The translations under genes were made by a program, and so were the position numbers. This document shows, piece after piece, positions 22,976 through 36,100 of a stretch of DNA of 64,000 nucleotides (position 1 is its first letter; each line of letters begins with the position of its first letter). Source of the DNA: Parietaria judaica (Eukaryota > Streptophyta > Magnoliopsida > Rosales > Urticaceae); assembly GCA_954871525.1 (NCBI GenBank), contig OX940861.1:13934842-13998841 (forward strand), written 5' to 3'. The notes under the pieces are model-generated. The model saw nothing but the letters and a program-made list of their open reading frames with translations. It ran no database searches and was not told where the DNA came from.

Positions 22976-25900
22976 TCATGATCGGCACGCATTATATATC
23001 TCGCCCCTCATGACATCAATCGCGATGTGCTCCTGAGTGTAGCGCTCGGGGCCAAAGTAGACACCCGTTCTCTCGAGGAGAGCCAACCCTTCGTCTCTAC
23101 CGTACCTTGAAGCATAGAGCTTCAGGTACTCGATGTCCTATGATAAAGCATTTAATTGATATCTTCATGATCATAATGAAACTTGAATTGACGTGACTTC
23201 TAGTAATATGAATGTTCTGGTTTTGCTAACCTGCAAGCCACTGAGAATGCGTTCTAGTCGTAGTGAAGCGACGGGAGTGTGCGACGAAGAAAACACCTCA
23301 CCGGGGTAGTACAGAACTCCATCTCCAGGTGGGAGACCACGCCTGAATCTTATCTGTCGCGTAAAATTATTGAGAAATAGAGATGTACAAAAGTATAGTT
23401 TTGGCAAAAATGGCCATTCTGATACATAAATTGTAGATTCTCGTATCAGCATAATATTATGTGATTTATGAAGTGACCTCTATGGTAATATGATAAATTA
23501 TTTTGTAATTAGATAATTATAATCAAATTTAACAACCACAACTTATTACTAAATTTAAATAACTTATAAAGACGACGAGTTTGCACCTAATTATATAAAG
23601 CCTGTTCGTAATTTAAGGAAATAAAACAAAGACCAATGAGTTACAATTTGGATTAAACAGGTCACGTGTCCATTTTTTTCATTAGGTTTCATTACAAAAA
23701 GTCTACTTAACAATATATTCTATCCTTTCTCCATAAAACTGTGGTAAAGAAGTTAAGATATTACCTCTTCACTGGGAACTGTGGCCTTTTCGTAGCAGTT
23801 TGCCCCCCAATATAAGAAGCCCGTCCCGCCTTCTTTCCACACACGCCACATCACAGCACGGTGCTGTGTACCTCGCATCCCAAGGTGCCAATTCGGATGC
23901 GGATCTGAAGGCCCCATGCATACGTACGTCCACCACTCCTGCATTGAGCACACAAGTACATTTCTTTGAAACAAACTCACATGCGTAATAACTATAATTG
24001 AAGTATTTATACCTTCTATTAACGGTAGATTAGTCATCTTAATGTAATATCTGGTTTTCCCCCCTTATTAACAGTGTCTGATGTATCAGTTCATTATTCA
24101 TTTTCTCAATACAAACCCTAGTTTTCTTTTTTTCCCAAAATCACCCTTTCTCTCTGGCAACTTCTTCACAAGGGCTAAAAAAATCTTTTCAGGTATAGTC
24201 ATAAAACCAATAAGCAAGATATTTAATTGTACACAGCAAATAAATTAAATTTGCAAGAGCATTGCTTCGAGGTTTTCTCATAAAATCGTATTTAAGACCC
24301 AATAGCAAAGCAAAGTATTCATGTGATACCTCTCCGTTCTCTGGTTGTAACTCAGATATGATATCCTTGGCTAAATCTTCTCGATTTCCTAGGACCCATT
24401 CACTGAAACGGAAGATCAAATTACACAATTTCATTAAACAGATTTAAAATATTTGAACTCATTATATGACTAGCCATGTGTGATAATCATATCTATTTAG
24501 TAGAGTCAGAAGATTGACAAATTCATCATCTGATCAAGATCACCACAATAATGATTAAATAAGAGTCAGATAGCAGATTGATCAAATAGATTTCAACTAT
24601 ACCTCGTGCAAAATATTTGAGTATGGGGACGCAGATACTTAGGGACTTTAAGAAAAGCCTCAAAAGGGGTCGGCGCAAGAGGTGCATCACTTGGCCCTGC
24701 ATAAAAATGGTATTCAAAATAAGCACATAAAACAAGATCAAGAGTGACGGATCAGAGACAGATCAACAATTGTGATAGATAATCTGATAACAAAAATATC
24801 TATTGTAAGTACATACCACAATAGTAAGTGGTTAATACGCGAGCATCCGGAGCGTAGGAGTGAACCTCAGAAGCCAAGGAACGAAATGAATCATACTGTT
24901 CTAAATTCAGTGGCTGCAATGAATTACAGAAGAACGTTAACAACTAACCTAACAGAAGTGGTGAGAGTGAAAATCTGGGAATAGTTATGTGATCAACATA
25001 CAACTCCAATCACAATATGTAACAGAAAATTTTCCGATTTGTTATTCATACCTCATCCCATAAATAAAAATATGCTTTATGCCAGTGGGTTTTTGACCTC
25101 AGTATCTCGAGTTGTTGACGTGAGTACTCCTTTGACATGTCGCTGAAAAATTTACCATTTTTTGTGATTTACATTTGAATCACAAAAAAGCTGCTTAACG
25201 GAATTACAACAACTGGCTGCGTACCCAGAGATGGCTCGACCATATGGTACAGCATATGCAGCCAATCGGGGATCAGAAAAATATTCATCTGATTTTGGAT
25301 GATCCGCTGGGACAATAAGAAAATCAAATATAGAACATAGATTGCGCTAAGAGATATACACAAGATTAAACTTCATATTAAAAAAAATGCCCTGTTCACA
25401 AGTTACCTGGCCAAGGACAAGTATATGTCAGAACCCGCATGCTGTCACCCCATCTGCAAAAATATGGGCTTATTCTAAACTGCAAAAGCCACTTGAAATG
25501 CTGATCCAATGTTTCATACCAGTCCTCACTCCCGTGTACGACGCCAAAACGATCCTCAATAACGGTGTCAGATATCTTCATTCTAGTTAAGGAAGCGAAG
25601 CCAACATTCTAGACTCACAATGGTTACCAAATAAGTTTTTAACCAAATTCAGTTAGCTAGGAGCATATAAATTTTGAGGTCATACCATTCCCATTTTCTT
25701 TTTAATACCATCAACCTTTTACCTTATATAAAAACAGTTGCATAATTAAATACTACAAAGATTTGAATTATATGATGTGCATAAAAAAATGCTTATACAT
25801 GTATATCCACGGTCGAAAGACCATTGGCTTATATTATTTAATCTATACATTCCCAATATCAGTATTGTCCTTTTATAATATACTGTAATCTTGTCATGAT

Positions 25901-28403
25901 GACTTCCTCCCACAAAACTAATAGAATATGAAGAGTTCGATTCACTGTTATCTTGGCCACAATGAGACTCAAAAATGATTTCAGAATCTAAATCTAACAT
26001 CCTAGAAACTTACAACACGGAATAGTTTAGGATACTCCGAATACAGCAGGCAGTGATGGAGTTGTTGGTAGAACAAAATCCCAAATGGTCAAATTTATCT
26101 TCAAGCGTAATGAAAGGTTTGAAATGGCATCTTCCTCCATCATATCGACTGGCCCATTATCTGAAAATTCGGAAAATAATGGAGACAGAAGAACTCCTCT
26201 TAAAGATGTAGATGCAGATTTCACTCTTTCTACCTAAAAGAACAAATATTATGACATACAATGAAAATGGAAAGAAAAAACTAGAAAAGAGAAAAGAAAA
26301 ATCAAAGGAAGTTCAGAAGAGGACCACTTCATCCAATGGTCTCCCGTCCACTGGTTCCACTGTTGCAAGACAGTTTTGAAGCTCCCTAAAAAATTTGTAC
26401 TTGTCGGTTTTGCTGAAGCTCTGAGTGCAAGATCTGTGATGGGGAATTATTTTTAAATATCAGAATTAAACAATTGAATATACAGTAATGACCCAATAAT
26501 TGAACGAATAACAGCATTAGAAGATCCATTAGTGAAATCTTTAGACGATGCCACAACGCTGAAAACACTCACTCTGTTTCTGTCTTTGTAGCGGTAATGA
26601 TAATATCCCCCTCATATTGGCCTGGGGATTGTCCGCAAGGAACGTCTATGGAAATCCAAATGACAGAAGTCTCTCTGCAGTCAACCAAGAGAAGAGACAC
26701 ACGAGGGACAAAAATAATTGCTTAGACTAGTACTCAAATTACATAGCTTTACATATTGGTATCATTGATAGAATTATTACCCTGGTAGTAAGTTCATTTG
26801 ACTAACTGGAAGATCAAGTGGAACAAGTGCATCTGGGACTCCCAATATTGGAACTACCCGCCGCAACGTTAGTGACTTCCCAACACATAGTCTGCCATAG
26901 TTATGGCAAAGCCAGCCAACATAAGAAAAAATTTATAAACCGCAACATAAGAAAGCGTGAACATCAAGGGACTAACCTATCACCAGAGGCAGAGCACAAG
27001 TCACTGCACTGAACCAGCACACTCCCTGAAACTCCAGAGCCAGCCCATGAAACTTTTGGTCGCATAGCGATCTGAACACTTTCTCTCTCATTTCTAGCAG
27101 CCAGGAGATTTATCTAGAAAATCAGAACCACGAAACGCTCAAGAAGCTAAAGATCATTGCACATCAGAAGTGGCAAATATATTTTTCAATTAATTTAATG
27201 TTGTTTAAGATCCATATCTAAAAGTTAAGGGACTTAAAAAAGGTTATATTATCCAGAGTTACTCCTCAATTGCTAATTAATTTTCAGATGGAACCCATGA
27301 TACTTACAATGGAATCAGAGTCCATAAAGCTCAAACGAGCACTGGTCCTAAATAATAGGAGCTGAACCCAAAATGAGTGAGTCAAAAAACATCGTCTCGA
27401 GGCGGAATGTTAAAAACCCCATATTAAAAGATAAAGGGACCCCGAGTTACTACTCTTATTTTCAATTGATTTTGAGATCATACCCGCGATACTTACCAAA
27501 CAAGTATTTAAGTAAACAAATATCAGGCACTATTATAAGTAAAATAATTTTGAACAGTAACGAAATACACGGCCAAATATAGAATACGTACAGGCTCCAG
27601 ATCTCTAGGCAATTCTTGTGACCCGACATTTGCAGTGCTTGGCATGCACCACACGTGAACTAAATCCGCAGTCGGAACATCTGATGGGTTGATCGATCCC
27701 TTGAGTAGCCGCGAACTGCCATCGTTCCATCCATATGCCGTCCCGCCTCCTGCAACGCCTTCGACAGGAGGCACGAGAATCTCCTGCCGATTCCCTTTGT
27801 GCATAACGCCAAGACGCCCAACGAAGAAAAACAAAGGACTATGATCAATAGATTAAATTAGACTAAGGTTTACCAGACTAGAAACTAACAAATGAGAGCT
27901 GATACAGCACAATGTTTGCTCAAGATCATCAACAAGCTAAACGTTAAATTCAATCAAAATGCCAAATCCACGACAAGAACAGAGCAAATCGCAAGTATCG
28001 AAATCCAACTTGTTCCGAAACGCAATCTATTAGTTTTGTTCTAAATCTGAAATCAAACACCAACTAAGAATCACAACCAGCTAGAACATCTAAGTGATCC
28101 AATTGCACGAATTGAAACAGCAATATCCCGACGAGCATCTCAAAAGTATGAAGATCTTCATCCAAATAGCGAAACAAAACCCTAGACCATGGAGACACAA
28201 AAAAAAAAAAAAAAAAAAAAAAACATATTTCTGAAATGCAAATCGATTTTACGGTCAGCTTAAGATAAGAGAAACAGCGACACTTGACTCGTATTCTTGA
28301 GATTTTCCAGGGAACCAAACAACACGCCATTGCATTGAAACAGAAACCGTGGATCAAGAGAGAGACGAAGAGAGAAGAGCATTCACTGACCTGAATTATC
28401 CAT
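22976..28403 (-). CDS. GH123/DUF4091-type glycoside hydrolase-like protein
   Basis: I joined these exons (high to low): 28391-28403 (ATGGATAATTCAG, tentative), 27592-27794, 26977-27113, 26781-26891, 26573-26674, 26328-26418, 26036-26233, 25407-25575, 25225-25306, 25052-25142, 24817-24913, 24603-24696, 24330-24402, 23765-23938, 23231-23353 and 22976-23137. The frame stays open to give 639 aa. Without the first mini-exon, an ATG at 27804 gives 638 aa. The N-terminal half is beta-rich (for example VPPVEGVAGGG, LLAARNERESVQIA). The C-terminal half carries SDTVIEDRFGV, WYETLDQHFKWLLQF, FLYWGANCYE, GDGVLYYPGE and SLRLERILSGLQDIEYLKL, typical of the GH123-like catalytic domain. Substrate in plants is not known to me. 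No signal peptide is obvious, so a cytosolic role is possible. Confidence 0.8.
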
Positions 28404-29053
28404 GGAAAGGTCAATAATTGCAGAATCAATGAGAAGGACGATCACGATTGCAGAGAGACGAAAAGGAAATCTGGAAAGAGAGGATTGATTGTTGTTTATA
28501 ATAGAGATTGAGATTGTGATATGGTGGTGGCTTTTTGCTTGCAGTGATCCGTGTGTGTGTAAGTAACCGACTTTTGGAGCGGAAATACCGCTTTCTATTT
28601 TTTAATCTCCATTATTTGCAAATAATATTCTATTAATTAATGTTGTAAAAGAACTTCTTGTCTGAACTTGTTTAGAATTAATTGGTTCGTCATCTCTTTT
28701 TTAGGCCACAAAACATCATTCATGTCGTAATCCGTTTATAATTTGATATAAAAATTGAAAAATTGATATTATCGGAATTTAATAGCACGTAACTTGTTCG
28801 GAGACATGGACGGAATTAGATCTCGACATTGTTTTAATTAGGGCAACGCTACAACTGAATTTTTGGAGGAGAGGTCCAGGATTATGTAGGTTGCACACCC
28901 GTTGGCGCCCAAGATGAGAGGTGGCCATCTCGACTGATGTTTGCTCGAAACGAATAAAAACCCGGTAAATATTGCGATTAAGAAGGATTCAAGTTCAACC
29001 CATGAAATGAAATTGGATGTTTAGATGATAACTAGTAACTCGGTAAAAAGGAA
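28404..29053. other. Promoter side of the GH123-like gene and intergenic DNA
   Basis: The gene reads leftward, so 28404-28560 should hold its leader and promoter. No clear TATA box was fixed. The rest is AT-rich without features. An A run of about 25 bases lies inside the first intron (28198-28222). Confidence 0.4.
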
Positions 29054-31208
29054 ATTTGCGGCTGAAGTCCTTGAACTCACTCAATTCTTATAAATAAGTC
29101 CTTGAACTCATTTTCTCGCGGCTAAAGTCCTTAACGTTAACATTTAGTTACAAATAGTCATAGCTGACCGTTACGTGCTACGTGGCATCCAGTTGACTGC
29201 CACATGGTATTGCCACGTCACTGGACTGCCACATGGCATTTCCACGTGGATTTTTTATTTTTATTTTTATTTTATTTTTTTATATTTTGAAAAAAAAAAA
29301 TTAAAAAAAGTTTAAATTCAGGTCTTTGTTTTTATATTTATCATCCAAATGTCATCTAATAATAATAAGAAGAAAAACATACTAAATGACGTCAAACACC
29401 TGAACATCCAAAACGACGTCAATAGGAAAAATCCAACATATATACTACTATATTATCTAAAACATCCAAAACAACCAAATATGTGTTGGGTCACTCGTTT
29501 GCACCATTGGTCCTTGCATTGGCCTCCCTTGCTCGTTGGCGCACGAGTCTTGCCTTCCGTTTGACTGACTCCTCGATTCATTCTAAAATGATCGAAGAAG
29601 TGTTTACCTAACCAAGCAGCGTCTGCTAATATGTTATTTAAGACAATCCCACAAGTGTGTTTATCATATTGAGAGTACACACTATAAACTCCGAATTGTC
29701 ATTCTCAAACCTACTAGCAAGGATCAACCACTTACATCATTTACCTTGGCACATGGCAGGGACACGATCTTGATCATTCTTGATTAACTTAACGTCTTTG
29801 CTATTAGCTATGAAACAGTCCTTCGGTGCCTTTCTAAAAACCTCCACCGAAGCAAACTTCATGCCCATCTTGAACTTAAATTCCGAAAGGTTTGACCCGG
29901 GAACATACTCAATCTATCTATATCTTCGTGCTCCCCCTTCATCATCATTGTCCAACGAAGCCAACTTTGAATTGTCAGTAACACTCTCTTCTTCAGAGTC
30001 TTCAAGCGAGGAGATGTGTTGGCTTTCATGCCACCATGACATGTCGTCATGACATAGACTCGACCCGACAAGGTCACGGCCACCACCCTCTGTAGTGTCA
30101 CGGTCACCCTCATCATTTACTTCCTCAATTTGAGTCTCAAGTTATGGTAAAAGAGCATCGTCATCGACCACAACTTCGTCGTCAACAATATCATCAATAA
30201 CAAGAGGAGTTGCTTTATCTAATGCAATACAAATAATTGAATTTTAGAATAAGAAAAATTAAAATACAGTGACAAATTAAATGTCCAAACATGTGACATG
30301 AATCAAACAAAATGACCACGGACCACTAATGTCCAAGCACTGAATAAAGTTATAGTTTAAGCGGCCCAAATGAACCACAGGTCAATAAAATATCTGATTA
30401 AAGAACACTTGGGACCACAGAGTCAACCCAAATCAAAGATCGAGTCACTTGACGTTGGGAAAATATTCGGCGTTAAAATATAAGACCAAACAAACAACAC
30501 AAATATTGTATATACTCGACGTTAAGACCACACAAACAACACAAATATAGAAACCCTATAAATTGTTTAAAATATAAGACCACACAAACAACACAAATAT
30601 TGTATAAGAAAACACTCTAGAACACGCACAATCCCTAGAAATATAGAAACCCAATAAATTGTTTAATTCCAACAAATTTTAAATATTTCAAAAAATACGA
30701 GAAATCTGTTAAGAATCCTAAAAATTGCAGAAACCCAGAGTTTTAAAATATTTAATCCTAGAGCAGGAAGAACACGAACCGTTTTCAGGATTCTTGCCGA
30801 CGATTGGTTTGAGGACCACCATCGTCAACGTCGGCGTCAATCTCGCCGGCGCTCGTCAATCTCGCTTCTGTCGAGAGGCGTTCTTCTTCCTCGCGTTGGT
30901 TTTCTCTCTGTTAAATGGGTATGGTGTTCTTGCCGTGGTTTTACTCGTAGGTATGGAATGGAAGATGAAAATGAATTTTATTTTTTAAGTTCTTGTTTTT
31001 TTTATTTATTATCTGATTGTTTTATAATATATAATATTAAATAGAATGACAAGGCAAGACAGAGTCCAGCGTGTCCAACCATGTCAAATTTAACGTGAGT
31101 CACCGCTAACTGTAATTAAATGTTAACGTTAAGGACTTTAACCGCAAGAAAATGAGTTCAGGGACTTACTTGTAAGAATTGAGTGAGTTCAAGGACTTTA
31201 GCGGCAAG
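29054..31208 (-). mobile_element. Defective Mutator-like (MULE) transposon with long TIRs
   Basis: About 105 bp at the left (29054-29160) recurs inverted at the right (about 31105-31208). Shared words are AAGTCCTTGAACTCACTCAAT and CTTAACGTTAACATTTA, split by a few mismatches. The minus strand carries a MuDR-type N-terminal domain relic at about 29440-30240. The DDE transposase core is absent. I could not find a clear 9-bp target duplication, so the outer limits are approximate. Confidence 0.8.
29440..30240 (-). pseudogene. MULE transposase N-terminal domain relic
   Basis: The minus strand reads FKFKMGMKFASVEVFRKA, then IANSKDVKLIKNDQDRVPA, then CKWLILASRFENDNSEF and YDKHTCGIV. This is the zinc-binding DBD_Tnp_Mut domain that precedes the transposase in plant MULEs, with its C-x-W and H-T-C words. 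A TGA breaks it just before CKW, and a frameshift follows FIV. An acidic N-terminal stretch precedes it, as is usual. Confidence 0.8.
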
Positions 31209-31527
31209 GGCGAAGAAAGTTACGGTGTTCTTACATGTGAAATTCATTGTCACACTGTGCTTGGATAGGATAGGAGTTCTTACTTCGACTACAAGTTGTT
31301 AAGCTCTTTTTAATGTTTTGTGGCTTTTTACTTTCAAGCTTTGCTACTGTTAAGTCGGTTTGTAATATATCAGCTCAACGTGAATTACTGTCAGTGAATT
31401 ATGAATGGAAAATATTTTGGTATTTCTTCGGTGCAGGACTTACTCAATGTTAAGAGTATAGTTCGTGCTTGTTTTATTAATTTTTTTCTTTTTAGAGAAG
31501 AAATAACATACTTGCCTGAGTAACAAT

Positions 31528-32817
31528 AGGTTGTGTTTGTTTTTTTTAAGATTAAGACGTCTGAATCTTAATGCAGATCTGAATGTTAAGATATTAACTC
31601 TTAATCTGAATGACTATAAATTAAGTCAGTTTGTTTTCTGTACATCTGAATGTACTTTTTATTTTAAAAAAATTCTATTACATACATATTATAATAAAAA
31701 AAACTACGCATTATAATTATATTAAATTATCAATCCAAATATAAAATCAAAATATATGCAAATTTAAAAATCCAAACATAAAAATAAAAATAAAAAAAAA
31801 CTTCATAATTCAATATACATATTCATAACAAATTACATTAATCATAACGCCATTTGATGGTAAACTTGAAATTCCCAAAACACTCTTTGAATACAGACCG
31901 TAACATTTACCAACTCAATCATAACACCATGTTCATGTATCTTTAATACAAAAAATAGAGTAAAAACAGCTAACGGAGACTGTATATATCGCCCAACTCA
32001 ATGACTGAAATTAGACCAGGATGATTCAATATATGTCACAAATTTTGGATTCTAATTGATTCAATAGTCGGAAGAGTTATGAATACACGTTTCTAAACAG
32101 CTTCAATGGCGACGAAGACCTACTTCTTCTACGGCCACTAAAGGCCGTTGCTGAATATTCCTACCGAGGCCATCACAGAGCTTCCCCACCGATGGTCGGC
32201 GCAGAATCGCCCCACCGCTGCAGAATCGCTCCACCATCCCAGAATCGCCAAACCCTAAAACTCCTCAAATCCTTGAACGATCAAACCCAGGCATGCAATC
32301 TCGCCAAATGTGACACACACAGTCACACACACACACTCAGAGAGAGAGAGAGAGGGACACAGCACCTGGGAGAAGCTCGACGCCGCTGGGTCGATGGCCT
32401 TGCGCAGCGCCGCTGTGGTCAGCTCCACCACGCGTCCATCCTCGGGGCCGAACCAGAGAGGATTCCATTCGGCGATTGGCAGCGAGTCTTGGAATGGCTC
32501 TTCACAGTAGAAATTGGTTGTGTTGCGAGCTTTCCGATGGCAGAGCAGAGGATAGAGATAAAGAAAGAGAGGGAGAGGTCAGCTGCAACAACTGAGGAAG
32601 AAAAACAATCGCAAAAAGAGAGAGAAGAAAAATAGAAAATAAAATAAATGAATAAGTGGCATTAAGTGAGAGATTTGAGTCTGAATCGGTCAGAGGCATT
32701 AAGTGCTATTGAGAGGCTTTTAAAAAAAATAAATCAAACGCTCTTATTCCCTTAAATCTGACCGAATCAGATATAAGAGTCATTAAGAGGCTCAATAATA
32801 CCAAACAAACAGAGCAA
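31528..32817. mobile_element. MITE-like element with TGTTTGTTT ends
   Basis: The left end GGTTGTGTTTGTTT is followed by AAGACGTCTGAATCTTAATG. The right end reversed reads GCTCTGTTTGTTTGG, followed by CTTAATGACTCTT and CTGATTCGGTCAGA. The words TTAAGA and CTGAAT are repeated near both ends. Inside, 32100-32640 is more GC-rich than the flanks. No transposase or matched target duplication was found, so limits and class are tentative. Confidence 0.5.
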
Positions 32818-33156
32818 ATGTTATGAAATAACATGCGAAGGACGATTCATAACGACATAGTATGTAAAAACGACACTGAATAGAATATAAAACATCTTAC
32901 TTTATTAATGCAAAAACGACAACGTTAAAATCCACGCGTAGAAGGGCGTCTCCGAATTGTCTAAAACGCCCTTAACTCGATGACGTGTCAAAATTTGATT
33001 GGCCAATATTAACACTACCCGTAGGCTGGGTTACTCTACGTCATAGCTTAGAGAGAGAGAGAGAGAGAGAGAGAATTTGTTTTGAGGGAAACGCAGAGCC
33101 GGCGACGGATTCTCTCCGACGAACAGCTAGGGTTTAAGCTCCCGACTACGGCGGCG
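32818..33156. promoter_or_regulatory. CSN4 upstream region
   Basis: It includes a CCAAT-box context (GATTGGCCAAT at about 32997), two short GGGCG/ACGCCC inverted words near 32944-32975, and a GA run at 33051-33074 in the presumed leader. The CDS starts at 33157. Confidence 0.45.
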
Positions 33157-36100
33157 ATGGAGACTGCTTTCGCGAATGCCTCTACTATCTCCGACCAGAG
33201 GCAAAAGATCGAGCAGTACAAGCTCATTCTCATGTCGGTGATCTCTTCCAACGACGCTGCTCTGGCCAGGAAGTTCATCGATCACAGTAACTCCTCCGAT
33301 TTCCCTACCTTTCTATGAACTCGAATATCTAGGGTTTCTTTATCTTTTTTCTGGATTATCAGTGGTCTTGGTGGTGTGTTTAGCCCTACCAATCGTTCTT
33401 CACTGTGATGGCTACCTCTGGACTCGCAGTTCTGTCCGACGATGTGCCTCTGGTGGTTTCGCGGCAACTTCTTCAGAGCTTTGCGCAGGAATTTGGGAGC
33501 TTAATGCCTGACACTCAGAAGGAGATTGCTCATTACACTCTCGCGCAGATTCAGCCTCGTGTGGTCTCGTTCGAGGAGCAGGTCCGCTTCTTATTGTTCT
33601 TTCGGGTTTTGGACTTCGAATTCCAGAAGCGTGGAAGCTTTTAGGGTCTAATTTGATCACTTGAGGGTCTAAGAAAATGGTCATTTTGTACACTATCTTG
33701 TATCAGCTTATCAATTAAGTTAGATTTAGTTGTTGGAGGGAAAATGTTGATTCCCTTGTGTTGCAGGTACTGATTATACGAGAGAAACTTGCGGAATTGT
33801 ACGAGTCGGAGCAGCAGTGGTCGGAAGCAGCTCAGATGCTTAGCGGAATCGATCTTGATTCTGGAATGAGGTACGAGAGTAAGATTGTTACATAAATTTC
33901 CTTCAAATTTTCGGAGTAAATCATGAATTAATCATGATCTCTTTGTCTTGTTTTTCTTTCCATGTTTATATCAGAATGATTGATGATACATTCCGGCTGT
34001 CAAAATGTGTTCAAATAGCTCGTCTATATCTCGAGGTTTGTCAACATGGATTCCTAGAAGTTACAGATTTGTTTTTAAGTTGCTAATGTTAGTTGCAAAG
34101 GGTGTACTGTGATTCTGACGCCAAATCATTAAATACCCGATTCATGTTTTTTATCTTACGACTTGATTGAATTTCTTATTTGGCAAAATGCAGGATGATG
34201 ACGCTATTAATGCAGAAGCTTTTATAAACAAAGCATCATTTTTAGTTAGCAACAGCCAGCATGAAGTACTTAATTTACAATACAAGGTGAGTTGACAGTC
34301 AATAAAGACGATTTTGTGAAGTTTTGCACAAAAAGACAAATAGCCGGTTACTATTTTCCCTCCTTCGCTACAGGTCTGCTATGCAAGGATCTTGGACTTA
34401 AAGCGGAAGTTCTTAGAAGCGGCGTTACGTTACTATGCTATTTCTCAAATTGAGAAGAGGAAGATTGGAGACGAGTATGTTTTTCTTTTTTGGTTTCGTA
34501 TTAAGTTTCCTACGTATACATCACGTAATCTTTATTCACAGTTGACTAGGTTGGTTGTCATTTTTCATTTGCTACTGTTCCAGGGAGATCGATGAGGAAG
34601 CACTGGAACAAGCTCTATCTGCTGCTGTGACATGCACAATTCTGGCTGCTGCAGGACCCCAACGATCTCGTGTTCTTGCCACTTTATATAAAGTAAGAAA
34701 CTAAGAATTCTCTCCTATTGTGTTCTTGCCACATTATATAAAGTAAGAAACTAAGAATTCTCTCCTATTGAAAGTTGTATTAGTAAAATGTAGGCAACAG
34801 AGTATCTGTTCTTTATTCTTCCATTTTTAGAAAATTGAAAACCAGTTTCCTAGGTAACAGGTTTTTACGGTCCCAGAATAAAACCAGTCTTCGAGAATAA
34901 TCCCAAGCAAAATAACATGTTTCATTTTCCATTCTTCGTACTAAAAAAAAAAAAAAACATGTCCAAATGAAAATAACAGTTAAGTAACACTAAATTTAAA
35001 TTTAAAATAATAAAACTAAGTAGAAAAATAAATATAATCGAATTCACGGTTTTTCACTCAAAAACAGATTTTCCGGCATTTCAGTGTCAAAACCAGTTTA
35101 CGGTGTAAAACTCTCACCCCCAGATTACACAATGCATTATATATGTTCAGTCCATCTGTCTGGAAATTGCTGATTCTTTTGATACTCTTGGTCAGGATGA
35201 GCGGTGTTCAAAGTTGAAGGTTTACCCAATACTCCAGAAGGTACTCTTCTTCTATTAGCCTTAATAACAACATTTTTGTTCACTTACCAAAAACTTCCGT
35301 TGTACCGTTGGATGTTAGGTGTATTTAGAGAGGATTTTGAGAAAACCAGAAATCGACGCATTTGCTGAAGAACTAAAACCACATCAGGTGCACTAATTCT
35401 TTCTCCTTGTCTTATGCAATTCTGCATATTATTTTTGGGTTCATTTATGTCACATTTCTCGTTTACTTTTTAACAGAAAGCCGCTTTACCTGATAACTTT
35501 ACTGTGCTTGACCGTGCTATGATTGAACATAATCTGTTGAGTGCAAGCAAACTTTACACCAATATAAGGTTTAGAAATTTCCTTTCTTTTTTCCCCCCCT
35601 TATTTTCTTTTTGCCATTTGTTCTGATTGTATTATTTGTTGTATCTTAAATCGGTAGCTTTGATGAATTGGGCACATTGCTGGGCATTGAACCTCATAAG
35701 GTATTATTTCCGTATATTTTTATTATGCTCATTAATAAGTGTTAACGACACTCGATTTTCTATCACCTGGATATGGTAGTTCCAAATGCATTTCAAAATT
35801 CTTCTAAGTCGAGTATTGACATTTACCCTTTGTTAACGTCTTTCTAAAATAATTGAGTTGTGCTTTGTTTTTGTTGGCTGCAATTATTTATTTTTAGGCT
35901 GAAAAAATTGCATCAAAAATGATACTCGAAGATCGAATGAGGGGATCCATTGATCAGGTACGAATATTTTAAATATATATTATTCGAGTTTTCAGGTTTT
36001 TCTCTGATGAGTAGCAATGCGCTAATTTATTAAGTTCTTAATCTCAATTTGATCGATGCAGTTTTTAATAGAGATTAGAAGCAATCATACTAGTAGCTAG

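Noticed and set aside
32192..32635. 147-aa frame with R/E-rich end
   Set aside because: It is driven by GA microsatellite sequence in a MITE-like element; no known domain.
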